Part shown: piece after piece, positions 25,426 through 33,572 of the stretch | Position numbering within the stretch: position 1 is the stretch's first letter | Layout of the letters: each line of letters begins with the position of its first letter | NCBI GenBank assembly: GCA_965249525.1 | Contig: OZ252237.1 | Location: 372,001 to 436,000, forward strand | DNA from: G965240465 sp965249525 | GTDB lineage: Bacteria; SAR324; JACQKK01 | Reading direction: 5' to 3' | Length of the DNA stretch: 64,000 bases | Made by a program: the position numbers and the translations under genes | Notes under the pieces: model-generated | The model's input: the letters and a program-made list of their open reading frames with translations, nothing else | What the model was told of the DNA's origin: nothing | Databases searched by the model: none

Positions 25426-26661
25426 ATGCGTCAACGAGATATTATCGTAGCTGGCTTGGATATTGGCACCACCAAGGTGTGTGCCTTGGCTGTTGAAGTG
25501 ACTCCGATGGGGGGCTTGCAGGCTAGGGGATTTGGTCAAGTGCCGTCTGAAGGCATGCGCAAGGGGGTGGTGGTGAACATAGAGAAGACGGTGGGTGCGG
25601 TGCGTCGGGCGGTGTCTGCATGTGAGCGCATGTGCGGGAGTTCGTTAAGGTCGGTGCATGCGGGGATAGCCGGTCAGCATATACGAAGCACCAACGAACA
25701 CGGGATGGTGGCAGTGCGCACAGGTACGGTTACAGAGGATGACATCAAACGTGCCATTGAGTCTGCCCAGGCGATTAACATTCCTAATGACAGGGAGGTG
25801 CTGCATATTTTACCCCGTGATTTTATAGTGGATGATCAAGACGGGGTGCAGAATCCTTTGGGGATGTCTGGGATGCGATTAGAAGTGGATGTGCATATTG
25901 TTACCTGTTCTGCCACCAGTGGTCAAAACATTGTCAAGTGCTGCAATTTGGCGGGATTGGAAGCAGCGGACATTGCCTTAGAACCTTTGGCGAGTGCCCA
26001 GGCGGTATTGAATGATGATGAGCGTGAATTGGGGGTGGCTTTGCTGGACATTGGAGGAGGGACTACAGACATTGCCATTTATTCAGAAGGGAATCTGGTG
26101 CATACGGCGGTATTGGCGGTGGGGGGCAGTCACATTACGCATGATGTGGCAGTTGGCTTGCGTACGCCCTTGCCGGAAGCGGAGCAGATTAAGCATGAAC
26201 ACGGGGTGGCCATGTGCAGCATGGTGCCGTCATATGATTCGATTCAAGTGCCTTCTGTGGGTGGAAGACGGGCGCGCAATATGGACAGGGGTGTATTGGC
26301 GGGAGTGATAGAAGAACGGCTGTGTGAAATTTTTGAGTTGGTAGATCAAGAAATTCAAGGTGCAGGCTGTCGAGGGTTAATAGCCTCTGGTGTGGTATTA
26401 ACCGGCGGCAGTGCGCTGTTGAGGGGTATTGATGAACTGGCAGCCAAAGTGATGCAAGTGCCTGCGCGGGTGGGATACCCGCGGGAAATCAGCGGGCTGG
26501 ATGAAGTGATTCATTCTCCCATGTATGCTACTGCCATAGGCTTAGTGCATTATGCCCAAAGCCAGGGCGAGCCAGGCTACGCTGCTTTCATGATTCGTGA
26601 CCACAGCCTTTTGGGTCGCGCTTCCCGTCGCATGCGTGACTGGGTGGGCGATTTGTTTTAA
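25426..26661 (+). CDS. ftsA: Cell division protein FtsA
   Basis: FtsA is an actin-like ATPase that tethers FtsZ to the membrane. 411 residues with the phosphate-1 motif AGLDIGTTKVCALA, the SHS2 (1C) region VHAGIAGQHIRSTNEHGMV, phosphate-2 VALLDIGGGTTDIAIY and adenosine motif VVLTGGSALLRGI. The C-terminus RRMRDWVGDLF is the amphipathic membrane anchor. ftsZ follows after a repeat-filled 155-bp spacer. No ftsQ or mur genes lie upstream, unlike the usual dcw cluster. Confidence 0.96.
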   Translation: MRQRDIIVAGLDIGTTKVCALAVEVTPMGGLQARGFGQVPSEGMRKGVVVNIEKTVGAVRRAVSACERMCGSSLRSVHAGIAGQHIRSTNEHGMVAVRTGTVTEDDIKRAIESAQAINIPNDREVLHILPRDFIVDDQDGVQNPLGMSGMRLEVDVHIVTCSATSGQNIVKCCNLAGLEAADIALEPLASAQAVLNDDERELGVALLDIGGGTTDIAIYSEGNLVHTAVLAVGGSHITHDVAVGLRTPLPEAEQIKHEHGVAMCSMVPSYDSIQVPSVGGRRARNMDRGVLAGVIEERLCEIFELVDQEIQGAGCRGLIASGVVLTGGSALLRGIDELAAKVMQVPARVGYPREISGLDEVIHSPMYATAIGLVHYAQSQGEPGYAAFMIRDHSLLGRASRRMRDWVGDLF

Positions 26662-26772
26662 GGCAATTGCATAAAGGGCAATTGCATAAAGGGCAATTGC
26701 ATAAAAGGAATTGCATAAAAGGAATTGCATAAAAGGAATTGCATAAAAGGAATTGCATAAAAGGAATTGCAT
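26662..26772. repeat. 15/14-bp tandem repeats between ftsA and ftsZ
   Basis: Three copies of a 15-bp unit (GGCAATTGCATAAAG) pass into five copies of a 14-bp unit (GAATTGCATAAAAG). The change of unit length is a one-base deletion that was then amplified. Units contain AAAGG, a ribosome-site-like string. Confidence 0.92.
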
Positions 26773-26816
26773 GGGCGAAGTGAAATCATGGCTGTCGCCT
26801 AGACTGGAGAAGATAT

Positions 26817-28100
26817 ATGTCCGCAGGAATGCAGATTCAAGATATTAAAGAACACCGCCAGGATAAGCCTGTCATTAAAGTGGTGGGCATCGGTGGTGGC
26901 GGAGGCAACGCAGTCAATCGCATGATGGAAAGCGGCATTGATGCGGTGGATTTTGTTGCCAGCAACACCGACTTGCAAGATTTACAAGCTTCGCAAGCCC
27001 CCCACAAGCTGCAGTTGGGGGTGCGTTGTACCCGAGGACTGGGTGCAGGTGCCAAACCTCAGTTGGGACGAGAGGCTGCGGTGGAAAATCTGGACAGCAT
27101 TCGTGAGTGTTTAGCAGGTGCGGACATGGTTTTTATCACGGCAGGTCTGGGAGGCGGCACAGGTTCAGGTGCAGCCCCGGTGATAGCCGAGGTCGCTAAT
27201 GAACTCAATTGTCTCACCGTGGGGGTGGTTACCAAGCCCTTCCGTTTTGAGGGTGCGGTGCGCCGTCGCAATGCCGAGGAAGGCATCGTGCAAATACGCA
27301 AACATGTGGACACTTTAATTGTGATTCCCAATGACAACCTGCTGATGCTCTCCGCCAAAGAAACCTCTATCTTGGAGGCTTTTGCTATGGCAGATGATGT
27401 GCTGCGGGTGGCCATTCAGGGTATTTCTGACCTGATTACCAAGGACGCCCTCATTAACTTGGACTTTGCCGATGTGCGCACTGTGATGGGTGGTATGGGG
27501 CAAGCCATCATGGGCATTGGGGTGGGCAAGGGAGAAAACCGTGCGATTGAAGCTGCAGAAAAAGCCATTCGCAGCCCGCTGCTGGATGACTGCCGTATTG
27601 ACGGCGCCAAGGGAATCCTCATCAACATTTCTGGTTCTATCAATCTGGGCATGCTGGAAGCCAATGAGGCAGTGAGTTACATCACCAAACTGGCCGATGC
27701 CGATGCCACCGTGATTTTCGGTGCCAGCATCAAAGCCGATATGCCAGAAGACCAATTGGAGGTGATCGTGATTGCCACAGGATTTGATGATGCCCAACCC
27801 CATCGTAGTTCCCACGGTGTCCATACAGGGTCTGCTGCTGCTGATTCCCACTCCTTGCTGAAAGCACACTCCAGCAATACCCTGGGCGGAAGCAGCACAG
27901 CAGCAGATGCGGCACCCAGCGGGACTGCAGCTGCCAGCGATGAAGAAGTGTTGGATTTGGGTGAAGTGGCAGCCCCCTTAGAAACCGAACCCAGCATCCC
28001 TTCCAGCTATGATGCGGATAATGGTCAAGGATTGCACGCAGATAATCTGGACATTCCCGCTTTTATTCGTCGCCGCAAACAGCGTATTCGGGAAGACTGA
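26817..28100 (+). CDS. ftsZ: Cell division protein FtsZ
   Basis: A tubulin-like GTPase that forms the division ring. 427 residues with VVGIGGGGGNAVNRM, the GTP-binding GGGTGSGAAPVIAE and the T7 loop region NLDFADVRTVM. A low-complexity linker (about 330-405) leads to the conserved tail LDIPAFIRRRKQRIRED, which binds FtsA. A GGAG ribosome site lies near the ATG. Confidence 0.97.
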   Translation: MSAGMQIQDIKEHRQDKPVIKVVGIGGGGGNAVNRMMESGIDAVDFVASNTDLQDLQASQAPHKLQLGVRCTRGLGAGAKPQLGREAAVENLDSIRECLAGADMVFITAGLGGGTGSGAAPVIAEVANELNCLTVGVVTKPFRFEGAVRRRNAEEGIVQIRKHVDTLIVIPNDNLLMLSAKETSILEAFAMADDVLRVAIQGISDLITKDALINLDFADVRTVMGGMGQAIMGIGVGKGENRAIEAAEKAIRSPLLDDCRIDGAKGILINISGSINLGMLEANEAVSYITKLADADATVIFGASIKADMPEDQLEVIVIATGFDDAQPHRSSHGVHTGSAAADSHSLLKAHSSNTLGGSSTAADAAPSGTAAASDEEVLDLGEVAAPLETEPSIPSSYDADNGQGLHADNLDIPAFIRRRKQRIRED

Positions 28101-28215
28101 GGCCGGCGGAAAAAAAATGGACTTTGCTTTGCTATGGAATGTGTTGTAGGATTATCCAAAGGTTCACTGTTTTTTTCTCAGCAACGGCGTGTTTTTTCTG
28201 TCGGCGATAAGAAGA

Positions 28216-28305
28216 CCCAAACCAGAAAAACCCAAACCAGAAAAACCCAAACCAGAAAAACCCAAACCAGAAAAACCCAAACCAGAAAAACCTAAGCCAG
28301 AAAGA
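28216..28305. repeat. 6 x 15-bp tandem repeat after ftsZ
   Basis: Six copies of CCCAAACCAGAAAAA. On the plus strand the 15-bp unit reads PKPEK in frame inside a possible short frame from GTG near 28188 to TAA at about 28310, with no ribosome site. Confidence 0.88.
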
Positions 28306-28310
28306 AACTA

Positions 28311-29511
28311 AGCAAGAGAAGGTATCAGTGAATAAAAGGCATGAACAATAAAAATGCCAGAAAAACCAGGCTCTGCCCCTAAGCGTGCTTAGCAGCATTA
28401 CAAAGCACAAAGCCTGTCATTCTATCAAGTTGGCCTGTTTGCCTTCCGTCTGCATTACAGGTCAAATTTTGCTCATCAGAAAACAAAGATCAGCAAAGAA
28501 GAAAGCAAGAAGAACAGACGGAAGCAGATAAAATCGGTGCGCTAGCCCAAGCCGTTGTGGCCTGGTTGAAGTGCACACTTATATGATTGTTTTTGGGAGA
28601 TAAACTGAAAGAATAAGAAATTTGGCCAGCGTAACTGGCAGTCCCGCGCGGTGTATCAACACAGCCCCACGCAAAAAGCTATGGCAAGATATACAACATG
28701 TGACACAATATGTGACACAATATATGCCATCAGCCAACAAGTAAGGGCAGCGTCCACCCGACGATGAAACCAAATCCTCGCAGTTCATCTATTGTACTGG
28801 CGCGCTATCTGTTGACTGCTGTATATCCATAGCGTCCCTCTGTTTTTTGTGCATACGCATCAAGCACTTCCAAGCCTATCAGGCAGCGGTAAAACACAGG
28901 CTCTTGTGAGGTCTCACAACCTTAAATAAAGGTTCACTAAGTGAGACATAAGCAGCAACACCTCAATCGGGCATACCTCGGCAGGATACAACCCATAGAA
29001 AATCCAGCCGAAGACGCACCCGAACTAGGACACCGACGCTAAGCATCCATGCCTTCACGGCATCGCTCCAAGCAGCAGCTACCATCCCGCCAGCTTTCCA
29101 TCAGCTTTCCATCTTGTATCTAGCAGATGTCTATCAAATGGTATCCATTCTTATCCCCTGGTCTTTGCCCTGGTCTTTATGCTGTGGGCGGGGTGTCTTT
29201 CGCCAAGACAGTGCTTGGCAGTGACGCAAAATGCTGCAATGCCAGGCGGGGTGAGGTGTCGTGGATACTGCTAGTGTAGATATTTCGCTAGTGGTCTGGG
29301 GCTTGATTATCACAGCAGCCATCCAGTCAAGAAAAAGCAGACAGGTGTATGCAGGGATGCTGCTGTTGGCAAGAGGATGCTGCCAGATATCCGTAGCAGG
29401 TTCTTTTCTTTCAAGCTAGATCTCCCACGCTTGCACGCTGATGTTGCAGGCGATAGATAAAGACAGGTTGTTACCTATGGGTGCCTGTCGTTGGTTTGTA
29501 GATAAGGAGGC
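28311..29511. other. 1.2-kb stretch without a recognised gene, structured in places
   Basis: No frame has protein-like composition. A 10-bp inverted repeat (CTTCCGTCTG at 28443, CAGACGGAAG at 28515) and a strong hairpin group at 28904-28947 suggest structured RNA. I checked by eye for RNase P RNA, tmRNA and 4.5S RNA signatures and saw none. It could hold an unrecognised RNA or be decayed sequence. Confidence 0.45.
28904..28947. other. Two mutually exclusive hairpins
   Basis: TTGTGAG/CTCACAA (28904-28919) shares bases with GTCTCAC-AACCTT paired to AAGGTT and GTGAGAC (28911-28947, six-base bulge). Only one can form at a time, as in attenuators or switches. Confidence 0.5.
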
Positions 29512-29514
29512 ATG

Positions 29515-30471
29515 ATGTCTTGGCGAGTTCATATATTGCTAAAGTTGGCAGTACGTTTGGGATTGTTCGGTTTTTCACTGGGGATCTTGGCGGGTTTTGT
29601 TTGGGAAGCATGGTTGTTGCTGCCTTTTCCTGCTTGGGGGGATTGGCTGGCAGCGGCTTTGCTGGGGCTGGTGCTTTCGCTGGGTTTACTGGCTGCTTGG
29701 CCGTTGGTGCATCAGCACAGCCATGATGGCTGGTGGCAGTGGGGCTATGGGACGCTAAATGGTTTGCTTGCAGGTGTGCTGGCTTTTTGGTTGGCGGCCT
29801 GGCTGTCGCAGCCGTGGTTATTTTTATTTTTGCTGTTGTCATTTATGGGGGCGGGGTGTGGTGCTTATAGGAGTTGGCGTGTGGGCGGTGTGCTGTCGGG
29901 GGGGCGTGGTGCTGCTTGGGGAATGCTGGCAGGCGCAGTGCTGTCTCTGCCATTGGTGATGCTGCCAGCGAGCATGTGGTTGTTGTTGGGTTTGTGGAGC
30001 GTCGGATGGTTGTGGCTGTGGATAGTGCTTCCTAAGGGTTTGGCACGCTGTTGGCTGCGTGTTTTGAATGGTCGCCTGGAAGATATGTGTTATCCCTTGT
30101 GGGGCAAGGCTGTAAAGCTGGGGACGGATGTGCGCAACCATGTGGTGCTGCAGGGTCATGCACAGGTGTATCCCTTCCATGGTTGTGTGGAGCGCCTGCA
30201 GGGCAGCTATCAGTTGGTGGATGCCAATCAGGGTGGGGAGGTGAGGGTGAATTATCGTCCGGTTGCCAGGCATCGGCTGGAGACGGGTGATTTAATTAAA
30301 CTGGGTGGAGCGCTGTTACAGGTAGGGGGCACATTGCCAGCAGCAGCTTTGGTAGTAGCCCAAGCACCTGAGGAGAGATCTCCTCGCAACAGATCTCCCC
30401 AGCGTTCTAGGGGCAGATTTTCTAGACGGGGGCGCGGCAGGGTATCTAGGTTCCGCAGGAGGAACGCATAA
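29515..30471 (+). CDS. Multi-pass membrane protein with C-terminal FHA-like domain
   Basis: The first 170 residues hold about six hydrophobic helices rich in Leu, Trp and Gly. The region around residues 205-285 (VKLGTDVRNHVVLQG, GSYQLVDANQGGEVRVNYRP, LETGDLIKLGGALLQVGG) has the strand pattern of a forkhead-associated domain, which binds phosphothreonine, but the core Ser-x-x-His motif is not clear. The C-terminus is an Arg-rich tail. The start is ATG 29515, or the adjacent ATG 29512. It lies directly ahead of a second membrane FHA protein, suggesting a pair. Confidence 0.65.
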   Translation: MSWRVHILLKLAVRLGLFGFSLGILAGFVWEAWLLLPFPAWGDWLAAALLGLVLSLGLLAAWPLVHQHSHDGWWQWGYGTLNGLLAGVLAFWLAAWLSQPWLFLFLLLSFMGAGCGAYRSWRVGGVLSGGRGAAWGMLAGAVLSLPLVMLPASMWLLLGLWSVGWLWLWIVLPKGLARCWLRVLNGRLEDMCYPLWGKAVKLGTDVRNHVVLQGHAQVYPFHGCVERLQGSYQLVDANQGGEVRVNYRPVARHRLETGDLIKLGGALLQVGGTLPAAALVVAQAPEERSPRNRSPQRSRGRFSRRGRGRVSRFRRRNA

Positions 30472-30532
30472 CATTTACCTGGGATATCAGGGGAAGTGGA
30501 GTTTCTTTTATTATTTTTTTGAGGAGTTTTTC

Positions 30533-31705
30533 ATGTGGTCTTTTCAAGTGGAAATACAAGCGAAAACAAAAATGCAGAGGCATGCGGTCTGGCATGCCAC
30601 GCTGTATGGTGGAGTTTTGTCTGTGCTGTGTGCGGGGTTTTTGCTGCTGTTGCCCAGCGGTTCTCTGGCAGCAGAGGCAGCATCGGGTTCATTCACTGGG
30701 TGGGGGAAAATGTTTTTATGGCTGCGCGGAGGGGCGTCTTTATTGGGAGTAGCTCTTGGCTGGAAATGGTTGAAAAGCGGATGGCACACCAACCGCATAT
30801 CTGGTCCTGGACTGGAGGTGATTTCCACCTCACAGGTGCGCCGCTTGCTGCACTTGTCCAGTAAGTCTTCCAATCTGGAGTTTCTCAATGATTTATTTGT
30901 TTCATCCAAGCTGCGTGTTTCTAAGGGGCTGGACCGCGTGTATTTTTCTCTGCATCGCCGCGGTCATGCGCTGCTAGAGGACAAAAATTTTCGCAATGTG
31001 CTTCTGCACAACCGCCATCGTTTGCGACAAGTCCAACTCTTTAACGACGATGTATTGGATGTGGGCGAGTTGACTCTGTTATATCGCGACCACAACCTGC
31101 GTCTGCCAGATGAATACCTGGAGGAAGATTCAACCCATGTGCAGGTATCGTTTCGTCCGCCGGTGGTGCCGTTGCCTAAGGGAACGCCCACATTTGTCTC
31201 TATGCGCAACAATTCTCAGGTGTTCTACATTACTAAGAATGTGGTATTCATTGGGGCTTCTTCTATCAATGATTTGGTGTTGAAATCTTCTGAAGTCAGT
31301 CTGCGTCATGCCAAGCTGGAACGCATTAGTGGTCAATACAAACTGGTGCAGTTGAATCCCCGAGGGAACACCACAGTCAATCGGCGGCGCGTGGATGAAC
31401 AATATCTTAGAATAGGAGATAAAGTGGAATTTGAGGGAGAAGGTTTTTTATTTGTTGAAGGCAAGCAAGCGGTGCAGCCTGCTAGGGAACACAGGCAAGA
31501 CCAGATATCCTCTGGCAGCATAGATGATGAGGGCCTGGTTGACAGCAGCGTGGAACCTACGGCTTCACGCAGTTCGCGTTCGCCTGCCCACAAAGCCAGG
31601 CAGCAGCCCAAACCCCCGCAGGATGTCAAAGACAACCCATCTGAGGAATCCTCCCAACTGGGAGAACCTCCTTCTTTGCCTTCGCCGCCTATTGATATGT
31701 ACTAG
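30533..31705 (+). CDS. Membrane protein with FHA domain
   Basis: 390 residues. Two hydrophobic segments (about 24-45, which could be a signal peptide, and 60-78) precede a soluble part. Residues about 230-305 look like an FHA domain: VFIGASSINDLVLKSSEVSLRHAKLERISGQYKLVQ, then NTTVNRRRV and LRIGDKVEFEG; SxxHA in VSLRHA matches the phosphothreonine-binding core. The C-terminal 80 residues are Pro/Ser-rich and probably disordered. A GAGGAG site precedes the ATG. It lies 62 bp after the other membrane FHA gene and 25 bp before argB. Confidence 0.72.
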   Translation: MWSFQVEIQAKTKMQRHAVWHATLYGGVLSVLCAGFLLLLPSGSLAAEAASGSFTGWGKMFLWLRGGASLLGVALGWKWLKSGWHTNRISGPGLEVISTSQVRRLLHLSSKSSNLEFLNDLFVSSKLRVSKGLDRVYFSLHRRGHALLEDKNFRNVLLHNRHRLRQVQLFNDDVLDVGELTLLYRDHNLRLPDEYLEEDSTHVQVSFRPPVVPLPKGTPTFVSMRNNSQVFYITKNVVFIGASSINDLVLKSSEVSLRHAKLERISGQYKLVQLNPRGNTTVNRRRVDEQYLRIGDKVEFEGEGFLFVEGKQAVQPAREHRQDQISSGSIDDEGLVDSSVEPTASRSSRSPAHKARQQPKPPQDVKDNPSEESSQLGEPPSLPSPPIDMY

Positions 31706-31729
31706 GGGTGCGTTCACGGTTTTGCATAC

Positions 31730-32662
31730 ATGATGAAGGAAGCAGACATGGCAGCCCCATCTTTTGCAGAAGCCGCCAAGAAACCCAGCGATGGGCAGCT
31801 GGAAGAGCGCAAGGCCTTGTTGTTGGAGGCGTTGTCTTATATTTCTGGCTTTCGTGATCAGGTGGTGGTGGTGAAATATGGCGGTGCTGCGCAAGTGCAA
31901 GCGCAGTTGCGCCGAGGATTTGCTGCCGATTTGGCACTGTTGCAGTCATTGGGCATGCGCCCGGTGTTGGTGCATGGGGGAGGTCAGGAGATTAACCATT
32001 GGCTCAAGCTATTAAAGCTGGAATCCCGCTTTAAGGAAGGCTTGCGTGTGACGGGCGTCAAGGAGATGGAAGCTACGGAAATGGTGCTTTCTGGCAAGCT
32101 GAACAAGGAGTTGGTGGCAGAATTGACGGGTTGTGGTGTTTTGCCGGTGGGTATTTCAGGCAAGGATGGAGGTCCTTTGCTGCTGGCCAGCCAGCAGCCT
32201 GGGGCGGATGGGGGTGCCTTAGGTCTGGCGGGGCGTGTGGACACGGTAAACCCCCATTTGCTGCAATTATTGCTGGAGCACGGTTATTTGCCAGTGGTTT
32301 CTCCGGTAGGCTTGGGCTTGGATGGCAAAACATACAACATCAATGCCGATCATGCTGCCAGCCATATCGCAGCAGCATTGCAAGCAGAAAAACTGATATT
32401 CCTCACCAATGTCAATGGCGTTTTATCGGATGGACGCACCATATCCCACTTGACCTCTAAGCAAGCCCGTGAGTTGATTCAAAAAAAAGTGATTGCCGAG
32501 GGGATGAAGCCCAAGGTGGAGTCTGCCATTTACGCACTGGAACAGGGGGTGCGTTCTATTCAGATTATCAATGGCAGCGAACCGCATGCCATCATTGCGG
32601 AATTGTTCACAGATAAGGGCATAGGCACCATGATCTCTGCGCCGCTACCGTCCTCAGGCTGA
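31730..32662 (+). CDS. argB: Acetylglutamate kinase
   Basis: Phosphorylates N-acetylglutamate, the second step of arginine synthesis. 310 residues with VVVKYGGAA, VLVHGGGQEI, RVTGVKEMEATEMVLSGKLNKELV, NINADHAA, LIFLTNVNGVL and the C-terminal GMKPKVESAIYALEQGV. The start may be ATG 31730, 31733 or 31748. No other arginine genes are near; it follows the FHA pair closely. Confidence 0.94.
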   Translation: MMKEADMAAPSFAEAAKKPSDGQLEERKALLLEALSYISGFRDQVVVVKYGGAAQVQAQLRRGFAADLALLQSLGMRPVLVHGGGQEINHWLKLLKLESRFKEGLRVTGVKEMEATEMVLSGKLNKELVAELTGCGVLPVGISGKDGGPLLLASQQPGADGGALGLAGRVDTVNPHLLQLLLEHGYLPVVSPVGLGLDGKTYNINADHAASHIAAALQAEKLIFLTNVNGVLSDGRTISHLTSKQARELIQKKVIAEGMKPKVESAIYALEQGVRSIQIINGSEPHAIIAELFTDKGIGTMISAPLPSSG

Positions 32663-32706
32663 GTGGCTGCGTGCACCTGTCACAGTGCAGCGTAAGCTAT
32701 AACGTG

Positions 32707-32741
32707 GTTCTAAGGCTGGGTTCTAAGGCTGGGTTCTAAGG
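32707..32741. repeat. 13-bp tandem repeat after argB
   Basis: GTTCTAAGGCTGG repeated 2.7 times in the argB-dksA convergent spacer. Confidence 0.8.
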
Positions 32742-32772
32742 TTTGGCAAGAATGCTCTTTTCTAACACAAAC

Positions 32773-33249
32773 TTAGTTGTCTTCCTTGTCCAGGGCTTGT
32801 ACGCCTTCTAGCATTTCATCATCATATGAGCGTCCCATCAGCCGTTCTTGTTCCTGTTGGTACTCTAGGCTGTAGCGGGTGAGTGGCATCAACAATAAAC
32901 GTCGTGGGTTGATGGGTTCATCTGTGCTTTCACAGAGACCGTAGCTGCCATCTGCCATGCGTTCAAAGGCTTCTTCAATTTGCTGGAGACGGCGTAAATG
33001 ACGTTGATGCATAATCAGGTTCATTTCACGGTCGCGTTCTTCTGAAGCGTGATCAATATCATCACCCACCTCTTTGCTGACGACATCGGGTTTAAAGTCG
33101 TGTTGCAGGTGTACATTGATGATCAATTCACTCTCAGAACGCATCTCTTCTAATTTGTCAATTATTTGGCGCAGAATATCCGCCTCAATATGCGGCAGAT
33201 TGTACACAGGAGGTACGCTCGTTTTGATTTCTTTATGCTTATCCATCAA
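32773..33249 (-). CDS. DksA/TraR-family protein with a degenerate zinc finger
   Basis: DksA binds the RNA polymerase secondary channel and acts with ppGpp. 158 residues: coiled coil (about 25-100) with the tip motif DDIDHA fitting DxxDxA, then the finger region GLCESTDEPINPRRL. Of the four zinc cysteines in E. coli DksA only the first is present; the others align with T, S and Y. Cysteine-poor DksA paralogues that work without zinc are known in other bacteria. Function as a regulator is likely; zinc binding is not. Confidence 0.8.
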   Translation of the reverse strand: MMDKHKEIKTSVPPVYNLPHIEADILRQIIDKLEEMRSESELIINVHLQHDFKPDVVSKEVGDDIDHASEERDREMNLIMHQRHLRRLQQIEEAFERMADGSYGLCESTDEPINPRRLLLMPLTRYSLEYQQEQERLMGRSYDDEMLEGVQALDKEDN

Positions 33250-33572
33250 TTGCTTCCTTTATGGGGATACCTTGTAAGAAAAATCAGCCTGGGGGCGGCT
33301 GGGTCATATCACCAGAAAAATCAAATCGTAGTGGAAAGAGTGTCTCTAAGCAAAAGGCAAACTAAAAACAGCCAGGCAGCATACTAGATAAAGTCTTGCT
33401 TTTAGATAGGACGAGCTATGGGTAAAGACAAGGGGGAATGTTCTCTTAAAATCCCTACTTGACAGAGTGTAGCATACTTTGCTGCAATAATAAATCAAAC
33501 TTTGGATATTTGCATAACTGTCACAAACTTGGCAGACCCCCAAGCCTTGCCAAGGGGTACTTTGCTGCGGTT
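33250..33572. other. dksA-hppA spacer
   Basis: 323 bp without a gene. A hairpin CTTGGCA/TGCCAAG (33528-33554), followed on the minus strand by TTTGT, is a weak terminator candidate for hppA. The rest presumably holds the dksA promoter. Confidence 0.4.

Noticed and set aside
28311..29511. RNase P RNA, tmRNA or 4.5S RNA in the gene-free region
   Set aside because: Looked on both strands for their conserved core strings and, for tmRNA, the T-arm; none found.
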